From Gemmatimonadota bacterium (lineage in GTDB: Bacteria; Gemmatimonadota; Gemmatimonadetes; Gemmatimonadales; GWC2-71-9): a stretch of 64,000 bases of DNA. Under the pieces are notes generated by a model. It ran no database searches. It had not been told where the DNA came from and saw nothing but the letters and a program-made list of their open reading frames with translations. Shown piece after piece: positions 58,916-64,000 of the stretch (its first letter is position 1; every line of letters begins with the position of its first letter). The stretch covers positions 744,001 to 808,000 of the forward strand of contig JADJPD010000001.1 of assembly GCA_016713435.1 (NCBI GenBank), read 5' to 3'. Both the position numbers and the translations under genes were made by a program.

Positions 58916-61911
58916 CGGAGGCTCCCGAGTTCGGTGGCCTTGAGGCGGGCGGCCTCGCGCCGGGCACGGAGGGGGGCGTCGGCCTGGGCCCAGGCGTCGG
59001 CCACGCGGCGGTAGTAGAGCGCGGCGCTGTCGCGCTGCCCCGCCGTCTCGAAGGCCTGCGCCAGCCGCTCGATGGCCTCGGTGCGCGTCAGGTACAGGTT
59101 GGAGCCGGTGAGCCCGCTCCGGAGCGTGGCCCGCAGGATCCCCACCGCATCGGCCGGCCGATGGAGACGCAGGTATGCGCCGGCCAGCTCGTAGTTGATG
59201 CGGCTGTACCCGAAGTTGGGGCTGAAGATGGCCTCGCGCAGGTAGGTGGCCCCGCGCCCGTCGTCCCCGCGCGCCAGGGCGAGGAGGCCGCGCACGTAGG
59301 CGTGCAGCAGCCGGTCGCGCCCGAAGCCGGAGATGCGGCCCTGGGCCTGGAGCGAGTCGGCGAGGCCGGGGAGCCGCGCCGTGTCCCCCGCGGCGGCGTA
59401 GACCGTGGCCCGGTGGGTACCGGCCCAGACCAGGGCGCGGGCCACCGCGGAGGAGTCGAGCGAGGGGACGGGGCGGAAGTGGCCGGCGGAGTCGAACAGC
59501 GCGGCCGCCTCCCGGTAGCGCCCCAGCTCAAAGAGGACCTGCGCCTCCTGCTGTGCCGAGTTCGGCGCGGCGCCCCGGTTCGGCACCTCGTTCCGCTCTC
59601 GCCGGTAGCGGCGCAGCACGTCGAGCGCCTCGGTGAAGCGTCCCTGCTGGCGCAGCGCCACCGCCAGCTCCCAGAGGGCCTCACGCCGGCGCTCGGCGGG
59701 GCCCGTCTCCACCTCGGCCCGGAGCAGCCGTTCCGCCTCGGCGTAGCGCCAGCTGAGCAGCAGGACATCGGCGTGCATCCCCTGCAGCGCCGCCGAGCCG
59801 GGCTCGAGCTGGTCGGCCAGCACCATCGCACGCTCGGCGGCGGGCACGTTCCCGGTCATCGCCTCGAGGCCCGCCAGGGTCCGCAGCGGCAGCGCGCGGG
59901 TGGGCTGGGCGCGGCTCCACTCCTGCATCACCCGGATGGCCTGCGGCAGCGAGTCCATCGCGCCGTACGCGTATGCCAGGGCCGGGTACGCCTGGCAGGC
60001 GAGGCAGCGCGCCACCCGCCCGGAGAGGCCGAGCGAGTCCCGCCGGATCACCTCGCGGAAGGCGCCCACGGCGGCGGGGTAGTTGCCGGCCAGGTTGGCC
60101 CCCTGGCCCAGGTAGTCGTATCCGCCCAGCTCGTCGGGATAGCGCACCGTCAGCGTCTCGGCGATGGCCGACAGCCGGGACGAGGAGTTGATGAACGCCC
60201 ACTGCGCATGGATGAGGAGCCGCTCGCGGTCGCTGGCGCGATCCGCCAGGCGGACCGCCAGCTCCATGCGCGGGCTCGGGCCACCGGCATTGGGGGCGGT
60301 GGCGGCGAGGGCGTAGTAGAACGCCGCCATCGCAAAGGTGGAGTCCGCCGCGAGCGCGGCCTGGAAGCGCTGCTCCGCGGCGGGCACGTTGCCCGCAAAG
60401 AACAGCCGGAGCCCGGCCTCGTACGCCTGGTAGGCGGCCAGGGAGCTGGTCGAGACGTCGCGGATGGACCCGGGCGTCCCGCCGACGCCGAGGTCGGCCA
60501 GCAGCGCGGCGGTGCCGCTGTCGGCCAGGGCAAAGAGGTTGGCGCCGGCCACGGTATAGGCCTTCCGCACGTCGCCGCTGGCCAGGTCCACGCGGCGGAG
60601 GTCCAGGCGGAGCTGGCCGGGCGCCACGTCGTACAGGGCGCCGTCCAGCAGCTCCGTGGCGCCCGCCTGGCGGGCCGCGGCCATGGCGGTGCCGGCGCTG
60701 TCACTGGCGCGGCCGAGCTGCTGCTGCACCTCCACCATGCGGGCGTTGCTCACCACCCGGAGCCCGGTAGCGCGCGCCAGGTTGGTGGCCAGCATGTCGG
60801 CGAGCGGCTCCCCGAGGGGACCGCTGCCGCCCGTGGCGTAGTGGGTGATGCGACCCACGGCCACCACCCGCTCGAGCGGCGCGGCGGCCCCCGCCCGGGG
60901 CTCCACCGGACGCCGGAAGACCGTCCAGCCGTAGTACACCGCCGCCGCCGCCAGGAGCAGCACCACCACCGTGGCGATGCGCACCGCGAGGCGCGCGCCG
61001 TCCGCCGTCTCCCGCGGCGGCACGGGCGTGAGCGGCTGCGCCGTGGCCCGGGCCATGGCGGCCCAGCCCGAGGTCTCGTGGATGCCGGCCTCGCGATCGG
61101 GCGGCGCCGCCACCGCTGGCGCCGGCGGCGACGCCATCCCCGCGACGGCCACCGGCGTGGGCGTGCTCGCCACCGCCGGCACCCGCGTGGCGGGGGGATC
61201 CCCGCCGCGGCGCAGCTCGTTGGCCAGGGTCACCACCTCGCGGTCGGGCGGCAGCTCCAGCTCCTGGCGGAGGAGCGTCTCGTAGACCCGGGCGTGCTGC
61301 AGGGCGCCGGCCACGTCGCCCTGGGCGGCGAGGGCGCGCATGAGGCGCGCGGCGATCTGGCCGTTCAGCGGATCGGTGGCGGCGAGCTTCCGGAGCCAGC
61401 CGGCGGCGGTGCGGGGGTCGTCGCTGGCCATGGCGCGGTCGGCCAGCCGGTCCAGGAGGTCGGTGTACTCGAGATGGAGGCCGGTCCGCTGCTCCTCCAC
61501 CCAGCGCTCGAAAGTGTCGGCGCCGGGGAGGTGGAACCCTTCGAGGAACGGCCCCCGCCAGAGCTCCACGGCCCGCTCATCCGCCTCCGCGGCGAGGGCA
61601 TCGCGGAATTCCGCCACGTCGCAGGTGACGAGGTCAGGGTTGAGCCGCAGGTCCTTCATCCCCGCCACGGCCTCGTCCGAGCCCAGGTCCCGCCGGAGGG
61701 CGTAGAGGGCCTGGGTCAGGGCGCGGCGACCCCGCTCCTCGTCGCTGTCGGGCCAGAGGTAGGCCAGCAGGGCGTCCCGCGTCACCCCCCGGTCGCCGGC
61801 GATGGCCAGCAGGGCCAGCAGCGCCAGCCGGCGCGGCTGCCCCGCGGCCCCCGTCACCGGGCGGCCGTCCCGCGTGACGTACAGCCCACCCAAGACGTTG
61901 ATCCGCAGCAC
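58912..61911 (-). CDS. Membrane-anchored SARP/BTAD regulator with TPR repeats
   Basis: 999 residues. A winged helix (1-95: LRINVLGGLYVTRDGRPVTG, RDALLAYLWPDSDEERGRRA) and a BTAD domain (97-240: FLEGFHLPGADTFERWVEEQ) form a SARP-type DNA-binding and activation unit. After a Pro/Ala linker, one membrane helix (about 307-328, VRIATVVVLLLAAAAVYYGW) leads to a TolB/FlgO-like domain (340-465, LADMLATNLARATGLRVVSN) and then many TPR-like helices to the end. It may sense an extracytoplasmic signal and act on DNA from the membrane. It is followed by cutC. Confidence 0.82.
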   Translation of the reverse strand: MLRINVLGGLYVTRDGRPVTGAAGQPRRLALLALLAIAGDRGVTRDALLAYLWPDSDEERGRRALTQALYALRRDLGSDEAVAGMKDLRLNPDLVTCDVAEFRDALAAEADERAVELWRGPFLEGFHLPGADTFERWVEEQRTGLHLEYTDLLDRLADRAMASDDPRTAAGWLRKLAATDPLNGQIAARLMRALAAQGDVAGALQHARVYETLLRQELELPPDREVVTLANELRRGGDPPATRVPAVASTPTPVAVAGMASPPAPAVAAPPDREAGIHETSGWAAMARATAQPLTPVPPRETADGARLAVRIATVVVLLLAAAAVYYGWTVFRRPVEPRAGAAAPLERVVAVGRITHYATGGSGPLGEPLADMLATNLARATGLRVVSNARMVEVQQQLGRASDSAGTAMAAARQAGATELLDGALYDVAPGQLRLDLRRVDLASGDVRKAYTVAGANLFALADSGTAALLADLGVGGTPGSIRDVSTSSLAAYQAYEAGLRLFFAGNVPAAEQRFQAALAADSTFAMAAFYYALAATAPNAGGPSPRMELAVRLADRASDRERLLIHAQWAFINSSSRLSAIAETLTVRYPDELGGYDYLGQGANLAGNYPAAVGAFREVIRRDSLGLSGRVARCLACQAYPALAYAYGAMDSLPQAIRVMQEWSRAQPTRALPLRTLAGLEAMTGNVPAAERAMVLADQLEPGSAALQGMHADVLLLSWRYAEAERLLRAEVETGPAERRREALWELAVALRQQGRFTEALDVLRRYRRERNEVPNRGAAPNSAQQEAQVLFELGRYREAAALFDSAGHFRPVPSLDSSAVARALVWAGTHRATVYAAAGDTARLPGLADSLQAQGRISGFGRDRLLHAYVRGLLALARGDDGRGATYLREAIFSPNFGYSRINYELAGAYLRLHRPADAVGILRATLRSGLTGSNLYLTRTEAIERLAQAFETAGQRDSAALYYRRVADAWAQADAPLRARREAARLKATELGSLR

Positions 61912-62049
61912 GTTAGGGCTGGTGATTTCGGGGTGACAGTGGAGCGAGGCGCGGGAAAGAACGGCGTGACTGGCGCTCGTATACTAGGCCCCGTTCACCG
62001 GCCCGGCAACCGAACCGGCCCACCGGATTTCCAGCGCAGGAGCCCCACG

Positions 62050-63000
62050 ATGATGGCCACGTTGATGCTGCCCCTGACCCTCTCCACCCTGATGGCCGCC
62101 CGCCAGCCGGGGGATGCCCCCTCGATCCACGCTGCCCGGGTGACCGGCGCGACCGTCACCACCCTGGCCGGCAATGCACTCTTCGGCCCCACCCGGTCCG
62201 GCGGGGTGGCGGCATCGTTCTCCCTCACCCTCGGCGCCTACAGTGAGAGCGGCGCGGTCACGTTCGCCCGGGTGAGCGCCCTGCGTCCCCGGCCCGGCCG
62301 CTACGCCATCGAGCCGATGGGGCCCGGGATGGGCGGTGAGGCATTTCATGCGGTGGTCTCGCTCGGCGGGCCGGAGGCGCCGGTGGGCGTGTTCCGCGCG
62401 GTGAGCGGCACCATCACCATCACCCGCTCCGGCGAGGACCAGGTGGAGGGCAGCTACGAGCTCCGGGCCGTGGGCTTCTTTGCCTCCGACCCGGAGCGCG
62501 AGGACCGCGAGATCACCGTGCGCGGCGGCTTCACCGCCGAGCCGGCCGCGCTGGCCTCGAGCTACGAGGCGACGTTCGCGGGCCAGGTCGCGGGGACCGC
62601 GCGCGGCTCGGCGGAGTTCGGGGAGCTGGAGAGTGAGGGCGCGCGGACCTTCTCCCTGACGCTCGGCGCGCACAGCGAGCAGGGTGCCGTGCTCCTCTCC
62701 CGCCAGGGCACCGGCCGCCCGGCCGTGGGGGTGTACGAGGTGCGCGAGGCCGATCGCGCCACCAGCGAGTTCCATGGCCTGGTGATCACCGGCGGCCCGG
62801 CGGCGCCCACGGGGGTGTATCGCGTGCTGCGCGGCACGCTCACCATCACGGAATCCTCCGCCGAGCGCGTGGTGGGGAGCTTCCAGCTGTGGGCGGAGGG
62901 CTTCACGGCGAGCGATCCGGAGACGGAGACCCGACCGCTCTCGGCCGCCGGGACCTTCGTGGCCACCACGGGCGCGGCGACGGCGCTCTCGCTCCGATGA
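62050..63000 (+). CDS. Secreted protein with two homologous beta-domains
   Basis: 316 residues from ATG 62050 (AGGAG upstream). The hydrophobic N-terminus (LMLPLTLSTLMAARQPG) is probably a signal. Two similar halves follow: FSLTLGAYSESGAVTFARVS, FHAVVSLGGPEAPVGVFRAV, GTITITRSGEDQVEGSYELR; then FSLTLGAHSEQGAVLLSRQG, FHGLVITGGPAAPTGVYRVL, GTLTITESSAERVVGSFQLW. Both end in a GFxASDPExExR motif. This is an internal duplication of unknown function. Confidence 0.7.
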   Translation: MMATLMLPLTLSTLMAARQPGDAPSIHAARVTGATVTTLAGNALFGPTRSGGVAASFSLTLGAYSESGAVTFARVSALRPRPGRYAIEPMGPGMGGEAFHAVVSLGGPEAPVGVFRAVSGTITITRSGEDQVEGSYELRAVGFFASDPEREDREITVRGGFTAEPAALASSYEATFAGQVAGTARGSAEFGELESEGARTFSLTLGAHSEQGAVLLSRQGTGRPAVGVYEVREADRATSEFHGLVITGGPAAPTGVYRVLRGTLTITESSAERVVGSFQLWAEGFTASDPETETRPLSAAGTFVATTGAATALSLR

Positions 63001-63119
63001 GCTGGGCGCTGCGGGCAGCCGACAGGGTGTACGGGCTCTGGGAGTGGTATCGCGCGCTCCGGAGCCTGCGGCGGATCCTCGCGGTGATGACGGCGCTGGC
63101 GCTGGTGGTGCTCCGGTGA
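62997..63119 (+). CDS. 40-residue single-helix membrane peptide
   Basis: ATGA overlap with the previous gene and a one-base overlap with the next. Sequence LRAADRVYGLWEWYRALRSL, RRILAVMTALALVVLR: a basic half and one short C-terminal membrane helix. The translational coupling on both sides argues that it is real. Confidence 0.5.
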   Translation: MSWALRAADRVYGLWEWYRALRSLRRILAVMTALALVVLR

Positions 63120-63568
63120 TGTCGGCCGAGGCGGTGGCGCTGGTGCGGGAGAGCTGGGGGCACCTGGCACCGCAGGGCACGGCGCTGGCCACGGCCACCT
63201 ACGCCCAGCTCTTTGCGCTGGAGCCCCAGCTCGAGGCCCGCGCCGCCGGCACCGACCGGGCCGAGGCGGCGCGGACACTGGCGGGGTCCATCGCGGTGGT
63301 GGTGGACACCCTCGACGAACCCGAGGCGCTGGTGGCCTACGCCGCCCTGCTGGGCCGGGAGACGGTATCGCTGGGATTCACCCGGCGGGACTACGTGCTC
63401 TTCGGCGACGCCCTGCTCACCACCCTGCAGGCCGCCCTCGAGCCGGCCTGGTCCCAGGCCCTGCACGACGCCTGGGTGGAGGCGTACACGCTGGTGGTAT
63501 CCATCATGCGCCGGGCCGGCGACCGGATTTCCGGGGAGTTCGCCCCCGGCTTGCCGCCGGCTCCCTGA
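63119..63568 (+). CDS. Globin-like protein lacking the proximal histidine
   Basis: 149 residues from ATG 63119. The opening SAEAVALVRESWGHLAPQGT, YAQLFALEPQLEARAAG and ETVSLGFTRRDYVLFGDALL follow the bacterial haemoglobin/flavohaemoglobin pattern. In Vitreoscilla haemoglobin the F8 segment reads KHASLGV. Here it is ETVSLGF, so the haem-binding His is replaced by Thr and no other His is near. It may be a haem-free globin-fold sensor, as in RsbR-type proteins. Confidence 0.7.
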   Translation: MSAEAVALVRESWGHLAPQGTALATATYAQLFALEPQLEARAAGTDRAEAARTLAGSIAVVVDTLDEPEALVAYAALLGRETVSLGFTRRDYVLFGDALLTTLQAALEPAWSQALHDAWVEAYTLVVSIMRRAGDRISGEFAPGLPPAP

Positions 63569-63576
63569 GGCGCGAT

Positions 63577-63604
63577 CATGAGGGCTCACCCCGGAGCCCT
63601 CATG
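63577..63604 (+). promoter_or_regulatory. Perfect inverted repeat covering the S9 peptidase start
   Basis: CATGAGGGCTC, loop ACCCCG, GAGCCCTCATG. Both arms contain an in-frame ATG (63578 and 63602). It could terminate the globin transcript or mask the start codon of the next gene. Confidence 0.5.
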
Positions 63605-64000
63605 CGCCTCACGTTCCTTGCCCTCCTCGCGGGCGTCTCGACGCTCGCGGCCCAGGCCCCCGGCCGCCGCCCCTTTGCCCTCGACGACCTGGCACGCGTG
63701 CGTCAGGTGAGCGCGCCGGTGCTGGCGCCAGGCGGCGACTGGGTGGCCTACACCGTCGGGACCGCCAACCTGAAGAAGGACCGCTGGACCAGCGACCTCT
63801 GGATGACGAGCTGGGACGGCGCCACCACCCTCCAGCTCACCCGCACCGCCGACGAGAGCGAGCACACCCCGCGCTGGCGGCCTGACGGCCAGGCGCTGGC
63901 CTTCCTCTCCAGCCGCGACAGCGACGAGGACGACGAGCTCGGCGACCAGCTCTGGCTGCTGGACCGCCGCGGCGGCGAGGCGGAGCGGATCACCGAGCTC
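63602..64000 (+). CDS. S9 prolyl-oligopeptidase family protein, N-terminal part (3' truncated by window)
   Basis: 133 codons are visible. Signal peptide LTFLALLAGVSTLAAQAP, then the first blades of a DPP-IV/acylaminoacyl-peptidase propeller: FALDDLARVRQVSAPVLAPG, GDWVAYTVG, SDLWMTSWDG, PRWRPDGQALAFLSSRDSDE, QLWLLDRRGGEAERIT. The catalytic hydrolase domain lies beyond the window. ATG 63578 is an in-frame alternative start. Confidence 0.88.
   Translation, partial: MRLTFLALLAGVSTLAAQAPGRRPFALDDLARVRQVSAPVLAPGGDWVAYTVGTANLKKDRWTSDLWMTSWDGATTLQLTRTADESEHTPRWRPDGQALAFLSSRDSDEDDELGDQLWLLDRRGGEAERITEL

Noticed and set aside
59161..63000. 1279-codon + strand frame
   Set aside because: Only the last 316 codons (from ATG 62050) are protein-like; the rest is opposite the SARP regulator.
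1..64000. tRNA or rRNA genes, transposase genes, phage genes
   Set aside because: No cloverleaf with CCA-end or GTTC-loop pattern, and no integrase, transposase or phage structural protein was recognised on either strand.

Overview
The window is a very GC-rich, gene-dense bacterial chromosome segment: short intergenic gaps, many 1-4 bp start/stop overlaps, and frequent GTG starts. The gene mix fits a Gemmatimonadota-like soil or sludge bacterium: secreted M28, M55 and S9 peptidases, TolB/WD40-type proteins, a membrane-anchored SARP/TPR regulator, many small DinB/GNAT/SRPBCC/VOC proteins, and CGCAGAGG inverted-repeat elements. This placement is inferred from content only. No tRNA, rRNA, CRISPR array or transposase gene was seen.

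Layout. 0-10 kb: a sulfatase tail, small membrane and GNAT proteins, a decayed DUF1801 fragment, an aldehyde dehydrogenase, two tandem secreted M55 D-aminopeptidase-like genes (each with a one-base frameshift), and a lipoprotein, iron-permease-like and hydrolase group. 10-16 kb: small stress or detoxification domains (RidA, DUF2243, GNAT, DUF1569, DUF1801-YdeI, beta-carbonic anhydrase, DinB, methyltransferase, VOC, SRPBCC). 16-20 kb: a His-rich Ni/Co-type transporter divergent from selD. selD is itself a selenoprotein gene, with an in-frame UGA followed by a SECIS-like hairpin. Then a universal stress protein and an RNase HI-like protein. 20-29 kb: an outer-membrane-type protein, a zinc-ribbon protein, a thiolase, DUF116, a GlcD-like flavoprotein and ThyX. 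29.5-32.1 kb: an operon of two D-Ala-D-Ala-ligase-like ATP-grasp enzymes and a GNAT. 32-38 kb: secreted hydrolases separated by large inverted repeats.

38-47.6 kb looks like an amino-acid catabolic locus. A GntR regulator and a two-subunit CoA transferase diverge from lysine 2,3-aminomutase, a semialdehyde dehydrogenase and an omega-aminotransferase. An AT-rich palindrome lies over the shared promoter region, and a second class III aminotransferase follows. Together these could convert lysine via beta-lysine and 3-aminoadipate to 3-oxoadipyl-CoA (inference).

49.9-57.3 kb is the most striking region: a peptide-export locus. In order it encodes a parvulin-like protein, an ABC exporter with two cyclic-nucleotide-binding domains and a C39 peptidase domain, an HlyD-type adaptor, and a PspF-like sigma-54 activator. 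Two short genes follow for cationic peptides with matching leaders that end in Gly-Gly. Each peptide gene has its own -24/-12 promoter, an upstream palindrome exactly 113 bp before the promoter, and its own terminator hairpin. The activator is therefore predicted to switch on the cargo, and the C39 exporter to cleave it after Gly-Gly and secrete it.

57.3-64 kb: CsaA, an NTF2-like protein, CutC with a giant membrane-anchored SARP/TPR regulator, a duplicated beta-domain secreted protein, a globin-like protein lacking the proximal histidine, and the start of an S9 peptidase.
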